Source: Stenotrophomonas maltophilia
GTDB lineage: Bacteria > Pseudomonadota > Gammaproteobacteria > Xanthomonadales > Xanthomonadaceae
Assembly: GCA_002435595.1 (NCBI GenBank)
Contig: DJBL01000037.1
Location: 1-21,996 of the forward strand
DNA length: 21,996 nt
Reading direction: 5' to 3'
Position numbers and translations under genes: made by a program. Shown one piece after another: positions 5,744-17,700 of the stretch; positions within the stretch are counted from its first letter, which is position 1, and each line of letters opens with the position of its first letter. The notes beneath the pieces were generated by a model that saw only the letters and a program-made list of their open reading frames with translations, had not been told where the DNA came from and made no database searches.

Positions 5744-8700
5744 ATGGCAGCAACCGGCACGCAGCGCAGGGCAGGCATGGCTTCGGCCGGCATCGCGTAT
5801 GCGGTGGCCCTGTTGACCTTGCTGCTGCCGCCGACGCTGCGGGCGCAGAGTTATCCCAACCCGCTCAACAACACCGCCACGGTCACCGCGCCGACCGACG
5901 TGGCCGATCCCGCGTTGGGCAACAACACCGCCACCGATACCAACGCGCTGGCGTTGCAGGCGCAGCTGAGCGTGACCAAGACGCGGCTGAGCGCCTCGCC
6001 GGTGCCTGCCGGCGGAGCGGTGCAGTACCGCATCCAGGTCAGCAACGCCGGGCCGTCGGCGGCCTCGGGCGTGGCCGTGGTCGACAACGTGTCGGCCCTG
6101 CTCGGCAACGTTGCCTGGACCTGCCAGGCCACCACCGCGGCGTCGTCGTGCGCGCAATCCAGCGGCACCGGCAATGCGGTCAACGTGCTGGTCAACGTGG
6201 GCGTCGGCGACAGCGTGGTGGTGCTGGTCAACGCCACCGCACCGACCACCACCCCGTCCACCGTGCCGGCCAACAGCGTGTCGCTGGTGCTGCCCTCGGG
6301 CACCACCGACCCCACGCCCGGCGACAACACCGCCAGTACCCCGGCCGTGCCGGTGCAGGCCAATGCGCTGGTGGCGGTCAACGACACCTTCGCCACGCCG
6401 ATCTCCTCCACCACCGGGGGCAGCACGCCGAGCGTGCTGGGCAATGACACCCTCAACGGCACGCCGGTCAATGGCGCCAGCCTGATCATCGCGCTGCAGA
6501 ACGCGCCGCCCGGCTTCACCATCAACAGCGGTGGCCTGATCACCGTGCCGGCCGGTGCCGCCGCCGGCGCCACCACGCTGAACTACCAGATCTGCGAGAG
6601 CGCATCGCCGACCAACTGCGCCACCGCCAGTGCCAGCGTGGTGATTGCCCCGACCGCGGTGAACGACAGCTTCAATGCAGTGGGCGGCAGTGCATCGTTC
6701 AGCGGCACGCTGGCCGGCAACGACAACGTGCCGACCGGTGCGGTGTATTCGGCCATCGGCACGCCGCCGGCCGGGCTCACCGTCAACAGCGCGGGCACCT
6801 TCACCTATGCACCGGCCGGCGGCATCGTCGTGCCCACCTCGTTCCAGTACCAGGCCTGCCTGCCGGCGCCCAATGCCACCGTCTGCGCCACCGCCAGCGC
6901 GGCGATCGTGGTCAACGCCAATGCACTGGTGGCCGCCGATGACACCTTCGGCGTGGCGATCCCGGCCGGTACCGGCGGGGTCACGCCCAGCGTGCTGACC
7001 AACGACACCTTCAACGGCGGGGCCGTGCCGCAGGCGCAGGTCACCTTGAGCCTGGTCGGCGCGCCGGCCGGTTTTGCGATCAACGCCAACGGCACCGTGC
7101 AGGTGCCGAACACCGCACCGGCCGGCCCGTTGGCGCTGACCTACCGCTTCTGCGAGAACGCGCTGCCGGCCAACTGCGCCACGGCCACCGCCAACCTGGT
7201 GGTCAGCCCCGACGCGGTCAATGACACGGTGACCACGCCCGGCGGCGGGCAACCGGCCACCGGCAGCCTGGCCGGCAATGACAACACCGCCAGCGGTTCG
7301 GCCTACACGCTGGGCACCACGCCTACCCGCGGCACCGCGGTGGTCAATGCCGATGGCACCTTCAGCTACACCCCGCTCAACGCCGCTACCGGGCCGGACA
7401 GCTTCACTTACCAGGTGTGCCTGCCCGCGCCCAATGCCACCGTCTGCGATACCGCCACGGTCAGCGTGAACGTGCAGGCCAACCAGATCGTCGCCGCCAA
7501 CGACGTGTTCGTGACGCCGCTGCAGGCGGGCACCACCTCCCCGGTGAGCCTGCTCGGCAATGACACCTTCAACGGCACCGCGGTGGCGCCGGCGGCGGTC
7601 AACCTGACCCTGGCCGGCGCGCCGGCCGGCTACGCGGTCAACGCGGCCGGGCAGGTGGCGATCCCCGCGGGCGCGGTCGCTGGCGCGGTGAGCTTCAACT
7701 ACCAGATCTGCGAAGTGGCCGCGCCCGGCAACTGCGCCACCGCCAGCGTACAACTGGTGATTGCGCCCGATGCGGTGGATGACACGTTCGCGGCCACGGC
7801 AGGGGTCGCGCTGGCCGACAACGTGGCCGGCAATGACAACGCAGGCGCCGGTGCGCAGTTCAGTCTCCTGGCCGGTGCCGCGCACGGCAGCGTGAGCGTG
7901 GCCGCCGACGGCAGTTTCAGCTATACCGCGCAGGCCGCCTACACCGGTCCGGACAGCTTCCGCTACCAGCTGTGCCTGCCCGCGCCCAATACGGGGGTGT
8001 GCGATGCGGCCGTGGCGACGATCAACGTGGGCCCCGGGGCGATCGCTGCCAACAACGATGACTTCAGCGCCGCGCCACTGACCAGCGCCGGTGGCGTGAC
8101 CGCCAGCGTGATCGCCAACGACACCTTCAACGGCGCGCCGATCCTGCCGGCGCAGGCCACGCTGGCGCTGATCAACGCGCCGCCGGCCGGTTACACCCTC
8201 GGCTCCGATGGCCGGCTGCAGGTGCCTGCCGGTGTGCCGGCCGGACCGGTGAGCCTGGTCTACCAGCTGTGCCAGGCCGGCACCAGCAACTGCGCCACCG
8301 CCACGATCGCGGTGGTGATCGCGCCCGATGCGGTGGCCGATGCCTACACCACCCAGGTGGGCACACCGGTCAGCGGCAACGTGGCGGTGAACGACAACGT
8401 CGCCGCCGGCACCACCTATGCCGTCTCGGGTGCCACGCCTGCGGGCCTGACGTTCAATCCCGATGGCAGCTTCACCTACACACCCGCGGCGCAGTACACC
8501 GGCACCACCACCTTCAGCTACCAGGCCTGCCTGGCCACGCCGCTGGCCGGGGTCTGCGATACCGCCACGGTCACCCTCAACGTCAACGCGGGCACGCTGG
8601 TCGCCAACGATGATGACTTCCGCGCCACGCTCATCAACCCGGCCAGCGGTGGCACCACCAACAGCGTGCTTGGCAACGACACCATCAACGGTGCGGTGCC

Positions 8701-11700
8701 GCCGGCGCCGGCGCAGGTGATCCTGAGCCTGGTCGGCGCGCCTGCCGGCTACGTGCTCAACAGCAACGGCACCCTCTCCGTGCCCGGCGGCGCGGCCGCC
8801 GGTGCGGTCGGCTTCTCCTATCAACTGTGCGAAGCGGCACTGCCGAGCAACTGCACCACCGCGGCGGTACGCCTGTTGCTGGCCCCGGTGGCGGTCAACG
8901 ACAACCTCAGTACCCCGGTGGGCGTGGCAGTCGGCGGCAGCGTGGCGACCAATGACAACGTGCCGGCCAACGCGGGCTTCAGCCTGAGCGGCACCGCGCC
9001 GGCCGGGCTGGTGTTCAATCCCGATGGCAGCTTCCTCTACACGCCACCGGTCGGTACCCAGGGCGTGGTCACCTTCGCCTACCAGGCGTGCCTGCCCGCA
9101 CCGGACAACGCGGTGTGCGCCGGCGCCACGGTCACCGTCAACGTCAATGCCGGCACGCTGGTGGCCAGCGACGACGATTTCCGCGGCACCCCGATCAACC
9201 CCGCTACCGGTGGCAGCACCGCCTCGGTGCTCAACAACGACAGCCTCAATGCGACCACGCCGCCGGCCTCGGCCGATGTGCTGTTGAGCCTGGTGGGCGC
9301 GCCCTCGGGGTACACGCTGGCGGCCGACGGTACGCTGACGATCGCCGACGGCGTCCCGGCCGGTGCGGTCACGCTCACCTACCAGTTGTGCGAGACGGCG
9401 CTGCCGGGCAACTGCGACTCGGCGCAGATCCAGCTGCTGGTGTCGCCGCTGGCCGCCGCCGATGTATTCTCCACCACGGCCGGGCAACTGCTGGCCGGCA
9501 ACGTCGGCAGCAATGACAACGCGCCGGCCGGCGCGGTGTTCGCCCTGAGCGGCGCGGCGCCGGCGGGCCTGCAGTTCGGCCCGGATGGCAGCTTCCTGTA
9601 CACCCCGCCGGGCGGATTCACCGGCCCGGTCGCCTTCAGCTACCAGGTCTGCCTGCCGGCGCCGGACAGCGCGCAGTGCAGCCCGGCCAACGTCATCCTC
9701 AACGTCAACGCCGGTACCCTGCTGGCGCTGGATGACGACTTCAGCGCCTCGCCGCTGGCCCCCGGCGGTGCCAGCGCGACCAGCGTACTGCTCAACGACA
9801 GCCTCAATGGCAGCACTCCGCCGGCCGCGGCCAGCGTGCTCCTCAGCCTGGTCGGTGCGCCGGCCGGTTACAGCCTCGATGCCAACGGCCTGCTGCAGGT
9901 GCCGGCCGGCGCCACCGGCGGCGCCACGGTGCTCAACTACCAGGTGTGCGAGGCGGTGATGCCCGGCAACTGCGCCAGCGCCACCATTCGCCTGGTGGTG
10001 ACTCCCTCGGCCAGCAACGACGCCTATTCCACCGCAGCGGGGCAGGCACTGAACGGCAACGTGGGCGACAACGACAACGTGCCGGCCGGCGCGGTGTTCA
10101 GCCTCACCGGCCCCGCCCCGGCCGGGCTGTCGTTCAACCCGTCGGGCAGTTTCAGCTACGTGCCGCCGGTCGGCGTCGCCACGCCGGTGACCTTCTCCTA
10201 CCAGGTGTGCCTGCCGGCGCCGAACGCAGCGCTGTGCGCCACGGCCAGCGCCAGCATCGCCATCACCGTGGGCACCCTGGCCGCCAACAACGATGATTTC
10301 AGCACCACGCCGATCAACCCGGTCACCGGCGGCAGCACCACCTCGGTGCTGGCCAACGATGCGCTCAACGGGGCCACCCCGCCGGCGGTGGCCGATGTGC
10401 GGCTGTCGCTGGTGGGAGCACCGGCCGGTGTGGCGGTGACCTCCGAGGGCGCGATCACGGTCGCCCCGGGCACCCCTGCCGGGGTGAAGAACCTGACCTA
10501 CCAGCTGTGCGAAGCGGCGGCGCCGGGCAACTGCGCCCTCGCCGCGGTGCGGATGGTGGTGGCGCCATCGGCCGTCGACGATGCGCTGTCCACGCCGGCC
10601 GGGCAGGCGCTGAGCGGCTCGCTGGCCAGCAACGACAATGCGCCGGTGGGCGCGCAGTTCAGCGTGCTCAACGCACCGCCGGCCAACCTGGCGCTGGCGG
10701 CCGACGGCACCTTTACCTACACGCCCGCGCCCGGCTTCACCGGGGCCGTCGTGTTCCAGTACCAGGTCTGCCTGGCCGCACCGGATGCGGCGGCATGCGC
10801 CACCGCGACCGCCACGATCAACGTCAACAGCGGCACCCTGGTGGCAGTGGATGACAGCTTTGCCACGCCGCTCGTGCCGGGTGCGGCCTCGCCGTCGGTG
10901 CTGACCAACGACACCCTCAACGCCGCCACGCCACTGCCGGCCGAGGTGCAGCTGTCGCTGGTGGGTGCGCCGACCGGGTTTGCGATCGCCAACGACGGCA
11001 CGCTGAGCGTGGATGCCGGCACCGCTGCCGGTGCCATCACGCTCACCTATCAGATCTGCGAAGCGGCGGCGTCGACCAACTGCGCCACGGCCAGCATCGC
11101 GCTGGTCGTCGCCCCGGCGCCGGCCAACGATGCCTTCACCGTGCAGGCCGGGCAGACGCTCGCCGGCAACGTGTCGGGCAACGACAACATGCCCATCGGT
11201 GCGCTCTACACGTTGCAGGGCACGCCGCCGGCGGGCGTGACCTTCGCCGCCGATGGCAGCTTCACCTATGCACCGCCGGCAGGCACCACCAGCCCGGCCA
11301 GCTTCGTCTACCAGGCCTGCCTGCCGGCGCCCAATGGCGCGGTATGCGGTACCGCAACGGCGACGTTGAACATCAACAACGGCCTGCTGGTGCCGGCCGA
11401 CGACAGCTTCGGTCCGACCGCGCCCGGGGCCAGCACGCCCAGCGTGCTGGGCAACGACGCGCTCAACGGGGTGACCCCGCCGGCCACCGCCAGCGTGTCG
11501 CTGTCGCTGGTGGGCGCACCTGCCGGCTTCACCCTCAACCCCGACGGCACGCTCAGCGTGGGCATCACCGCGCCGACCGGTGCCATCGCGCTGGTCTACC
11601 AGATCTGCGAGACCGCCGCCGCCAACAACTGCGCCACCGCCAACATCGCCGTGGTGGTGCGCCCGGCGCCGGTCAACGACGTGCTCGCGGTGCAATCCGG

Positions 11701-14700
11701 CCAGCCCAACACCGGCAACGTGTCGGGCAACGATGGCATGCCGGCCGGCTCCAGCTGGAGCGTGGCCTCGCCGCCGCAGGGCCTGCTGTTCAACAGCAAT
11801 GGCAGTTTCACCTACACCCCCCCGGCCGGCACCATCGGCCCGGTCACCTTCGACTATCAGGCCTGCCTGCCGGCACCGGATGCGGCCGTGTGCGGCACGG
11901 CCACGGCGACCTTGAACATCAGCGTCAACGCGGTGGTGGCCAACGACGATACCTTCGCCGTCCCGGTCAGCGTTGGCGCGGCCACGCCCAGCGTGCTGGC
12001 CAACGATTCGCTCAACGGTGTCACTCCGCCTGCGTCGGCCACCGTGCAGTTGCTGCTGGTCGGCGCGCCGGCCGGCTTTGTGATCAACAACGACGGCACC
12101 GTGCAGGTGCCGGCCGGGGTGACCGCCGGTGCCACGCTGCTGACCTACCAGGTGTGCGAGGCCGCCTCGCCGACCAACTGCGCCACCGCTGCGATCCGCT
12201 TCGTGGTCACGCCGATGCCGCAGAACGATGCCTTCGCCGTGCAGGCCGGTGGCACGATCAGCAACGCGAGCGTTGCCGGCAACGACAGCATGCCGGCCGG
12301 GTCGATCTGGACAGTGCAGGGCACCGCGCCGAGCGGGCTGGTGTTCAGTGGCGATGGCAGCTTCAACTACACCCCGCCGGTGGGAACGGCCGGGGCGGTC
12401 ACCTTCACCTACCAGGCGTGCCTGCCTGCACCCAACGCCGCCGTGTGCGGTCTTGCCACGGCAACGGTGAACGTCAACCAAGGCACGCTGGTGGCCGGCG
12501 ATGACAGCTTCACCGGCGTCGCCCCGGGTTCGGCAACGCCCAGCGTGCTGGCCAACGATGCGCTCAACAGCACCAGCCCACCTGCCGCGGGCAGCGTGCA
12601 GCTGAGCCTGGTGGGTGCGCCCGCCGGTTACGGAATCGCCGCCGACGGCACGATCAGCGTGCCGGTGGCGGTCACCGCCGGTCCGGCCACGCTGACCTAC
12701 CAGATCTGCGAAACCGCCGTACCGTCCAACTGCGATACCGCCACGGTGTCGCTGGTGATCACCCCGGTCGCGCAGGACGATGCGTACGCGGTGCAGGCCG
12801 GCGGCTCGATCAGCAACGGCAACGTGGCCGCCAACGACAACCTGCCGGCAGGCGCGGTCTGGGCGGTGCAGGGCGCCACACCGGCCGGGCTGACCTTCAA
12901 CGCCAACGGCACCTTCACCTATACCCCGCCGATCGGCACCGTCGGCCCGGTGGTCTTTACCTACCAGGCGTGCCTGTCCGCGCCGAACGCCGCGCTGTGC
13001 GACACCGCCAGCGTCACCCTCAACATCAACACCGGCACGCTGGTGGCGGTGGACGACAGCCTCAGCGGGGTCGCCGCCGGCGGCACCACCAGCATCAGCG
13101 TGCTGGCCAACGACACGCTCGATGCGGTGAGCCCGCCGCTGCCGGCCAGCGTGGTACTGACCCTGGTCGGTGCGCCGGCCGGTTACACCCTCAATCCGGA
13201 CGGCACCCTGAGCGTGGGCGGCACCGTGACATCGGGCACCAGCACGCTCACCTACCAGATCTGCGAAGCGGCCGCGCCGACCAACTGCGATACCGCCAGC
13301 ATCACCGTCATCGTCAGCCCCTCGCCGCAGGACGACGCCTTCTCGGTGCAGGCCGGGCATAGTTTGAGCAACAGCGTGGCGAGCAACGACAACCTGCCGG
13401 CGGGGTCGACCTTCACCGTGCAGGGCACCCCGCCAGCGGGGCTGACCTTCAACGCCGACGGGTCGTTCACCTACGCCCCGCTGCCCGGCACGCCCAGCCC
13501 GCTGACCTTCGTCTACCAGGCCTGCCTGCCCGCACCGAACGCCTTGTGCGCCCCCGCCAGCGTCACCCTCAACATCGCCACCGGCACGCTGCTGGCCGGC
13601 AACGACACGCTCAGCGGCGTCGCACCGGGCACCACCTCGGCGGCCAGCGTGCTGGCCAACGACAGCCTCAACGGGGTGTCGCCGCCGGCGGCGGCCAACG
13701 TGCTGCTCACCCTGGTCGGCGCACCGGCAGGCTTTGCGATCACGCCCACAGGCACGGTATCGGTGGCTGTGGGCGTCAGCGCGGGGCCGACCACGTTGAC
13801 CTACCAGGTCTGCGAAGCCGCCGCGCCAGGCAACTGCGCCACCGCCAGCGTTACCGTCATTGTCAGCCCGACCCCGCAGGACGACGCGTTCTCGGTGCAG
13901 GCCGGGCAGACGCTGAGCAACAGCGTGGCCAGCAATGACGGCATGCCGGCCGGGGCGAGCTGGGCCGTGCAGGGCACGCCGCCGCCAGGGCTGAGCTTCA
14001 ATCCCGATGGCAGCTTCCTCTACACCCCGCCGGTCGGCGCGGTCTCGCCGGTGGGCTTCACCTACCAGACCTGCCTGCCCGCACCGAACAACAGTCTGTG
14101 CGCCACCGCGGTCGTCACCTTGAACATCAACAACGGCACGTTGAGCGCGGGCGATGACAGCCTGGTCGGCGTGCTGGCGGGCGCGACCACGGGCACCAGC
14201 GTGCTGGCCAATGACAGCCTCAATGGCGTGTCGCCGCCGGCGGCCGCCGATGTGATCCTGAGCCTGGTCGGTGCACCGGGCGGCTTCACCCTCAACCCCG
14301 ATGGCACGATCAGCGTGGGCAGCGGCGTGGGCTCGGGCTCGACCACGATCACCTACCAGGTCTGCGAAGCGGCCGCGCCAGCCAACTGCGACACCGCCCG
14401 TGTCACCGTCGTGGTGACGCCGGCACCGCAGAACGACGCCTTCGCCGTGCAGGCCGGGCAGACCCTGGCCAACACCGTGGCGACCAACGACGCCACCCCG
14501 CCCGGTGCGCTTTACACCCTGCAGGACACCGCGCCGACCGGGCTGCTGTTCAACCCCGATGGCAGCTTCAGCTATACCCCCGCGGTCGGAGTCACCGGGC
14601 CGCTCAGCGTGGCCTACCAGGTCTGCCTGCCGGCCCCCGACGCCAGCCTGTGTGGCCGGGCGATCGTCACCATCAACATCAACAACGGCCAGCTCGTGGC

Positions 14701-17700
14701 CGGCGATGACACCTTCACCGGCGTCGCCCCGGGCAGCACCTCGACAGCCAGCGTGCTGGCCAACGACAGCCTCAACGGGGTCTCCCCGCCGGCCGCCGTT
14801 GACGTGCTGCTGAGCCTGGTCGGCGCGCCGGCCGGCTTCAGCATCGGTACCGATGGCAGGATCAGCGTGCCCACCGGGGTGACCTCCGGTGCCACCGCCA
14901 TCACCTACCAGATCTGCGAGGCCGCCGCGCCGGCCAACTGCGATACCGCCAGCGTCACCGTGGTGGTGAGCCCGGCGCCGCAGAACGACGCGTTCTCGGT
15001 GCCGGTGGGCCAGACCCTGAGCAACAGCGTGGCCAGCAACGACAACATGCCCGTCGCCGCGCTGTACAGCGTGCAGGGCACCACGCCCCCCGGCCTGTCG
15101 CTGGCCGGCACCGGTGCGTTCACTTACACGCCGCCGCCGGGCACCCCCAGCCCGGTCGGCTTCACCTACCAGGCGTGCCTGCCGGCGCCGTATGCCGCCA
15201 GCTGCGGCACCGCCACGGTGACCATCAACATCAACAACGGCACCCTGGTGGCCGGCGATGACGTGCTCACCGACGTGCTGCCCGGTGGCAGCTCGTCCAC
15301 CAGCGTGCTGGCCAACGACCGCCTCAACGGCGTGAGCCCGCCCGCGCCGGCCGATGTGATCCTGAGCCTAGTCGGTGCGCCGGCCGGGATCACCCTCCAG
15401 CCTGACGGCACGATCAGCGTCGGCACCGGCACGGCCTCCGGCGCCACCCCGATCACCTACCAGGTCTGCGAAGCGGCCGCGCCGGCCAACTGCGCCACCG
15501 CCGGCGTGACCGTGGTGATCACGCCGGCACCGCAGAACGACAGCTACACCGGCACCGCTGGCCAGCCCATCACCGGCAACGTGGCCGGCAACGACAGCAC
15601 CCCGCCCGGGGCGCTGCATACCCTCACCAGCGGCGCGGTTGCCGGCCTGGCCTTCAACGCCGATGGCAGCTTCATCTACACCCCGCCGTCGGGCAGCAGC
15701 GGGCCGGTCAGCTTCACCTATCGGGTGTGCCTGCCGGCGCCATACAGCGCGCAGTGCGGCGATGCCAGCGTCAGCCTGACCCTGTCCGGTTCGGCCAACG
15801 TGGTGCTGGCGGTCAACGACGACTTCACCAGCACGCCGGTGGATCCGTCGGTGGGCGGCACCATCGCCCGCTCGGTGCTGGACAACGACAGCTACAACAA
15901 CGTGTCGCCGCCGCCGGTCGGCAGCGTGGTGGCCAGCCTCACCGGCAGCACGCCGGGCTACACCATGAACAACCAGGGCCAGATCATGGTCGCCGCGGGC
16001 GTCCAGCCGGGCCAGGTGCAGCTGGCCTACCAGCTGTGCGAGAACGGCGTGCCCACCAACTGCACCACCGCGCTGGCCACCGTACGCGTGCAGGGGGCGG
16101 TGGGCGCACTGCTGGCCGTGGACGACAGCGGCGGCCCGGTCGGGCCGACCGGGCGCACGCGCCTGTTGAATGTGTTCACCAACGATACGTTCAACACCGC
16201 GCCGCTGGATCCGGCCCAGGTGAGCTTCGCGCCCGTGGCCACCGCTGCGCTGGGCTTCAGTGCCGATGGCTGGGTGGACGTGGCGGCGGGGCTGGCCCCG
16301 GGCACCTACAGCACCACCTACACGATCTGCCTGCTCAACCAGCCCACCGTCTGCGATACCGGCACGCTGAGCGTGACCGTCATCGCCGTCGCCCCCGGCG
16401 TGGATGCCGAAGACGACCAGGTGAACCTGCCGCAGGATGGCGTGATCGAGATCGACGTGCTTGGCAACGATCGCGTCAATGGCACCCCGATCGATCCGGC
16501 CACCGTCACCGTCACCATCAGCGCGCCGCCGCCGTATGGCACGGCCACGGTGCTGCCGCGTGCACGCATCCGCTTTGCCGCACTGACCAATTTCTCCGGC
16601 GTGCAGAGCTTCGACTACCAGGTCTGCGATATCGCCGACCCGGCCATGTGCGCCTCGGCCACGGTCACCATCACCATCGAGCCGAACGTGCTCACCCTGG
16701 TCGACGATGCGGTGACCGCCCCGTCCAGCGCGCCGCTGCGGATCGACGTGCTCGGCAACGACAGCGCCCGCACCGCACCGCTGGACCCGGCCTCGCTGCA
16801 GGTGGCCACCGCGCCCACCCACGGCAGCGTGGCGTGCGCCAACGGCCAGTGCACCTATACCCCGGCCGCCAACTTCGCCGGCACCGACAGCTTCCGCTAC
16901 CGCGTGTGTGATGTCTCGATCCCGGTGCCGTTGTGTGCCGAGGCCAACGTGGCCGTCACCGTGGCCGGCCAGCAGGCCGTGCTGCGCCTGACCAAGGTGG
17001 CCGCCAGGCGCAGCGCGCAGATCGGCGACCTGGTGCGCTACACCGTCACCATCGACAACGTCGGCGAGGTCGATGCCAACGGGGCCACGCTGCTGGATAC
17101 GCTGCCGCCGGGCTTCACCTTCGTGCGCGCTGGTTTCGCGGTACAGGATGCCGACAACGATGCCCGCACCAGCGGCGTGCAGCCGCTGCGCATCGACGGC
17201 ATCGACGTGGCCGTCGGCGAGCGCGCCACGCTGGTGTACTACCTGCGGGTGGGCGCCGGCACGGGTACCGGCGTGCATACCAACCGCATCACCGCCATCG
17301 ATGGTGAAAACCGCACCATCGGCAACGTCGCCTCGGCCGAGGTGGATGTCACCACCGACCCGCTGCTGGATGAGAGCCTGATCCTGGGCAGCGTGTTCGA
17401 CGACCGCAACGGCAACGGCATCCAGGACGAGGGCGAGCGTGGCATTCCCGGCGTGCGCGTGGCGGCGGTGGAAGGCCTGCTGATGGAGACCGACGCGTTC
17501 GGCCGCTACCACCTGGTCGGCATCCCCGGCGGCCAGGCGCGCGGGCGCAACTTCATCCTCAAGGTCGATCCGGCCACCTTGCCCGGCGGTGCGGTGTTCA
17601 CCACGCCCAACCCCCTGGTCCGGCGCATCACGCCCGGGCTGCCGGCACGCTTCGACTTCGGCGTGCGCCTGCCCGAGGGTGCGCTCGGCGGCGCCACAGC

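Noticed and set aside
3554..13360. A 3268-codon stop-free frame on the - strand
   Set aside because: It lies antisense to two well-supported genes. Its product is a low-complexity His/Arg/Gly/Ala string that mirrors the repeat period. High GC and strong codon bias remove stops from this antisense frame.
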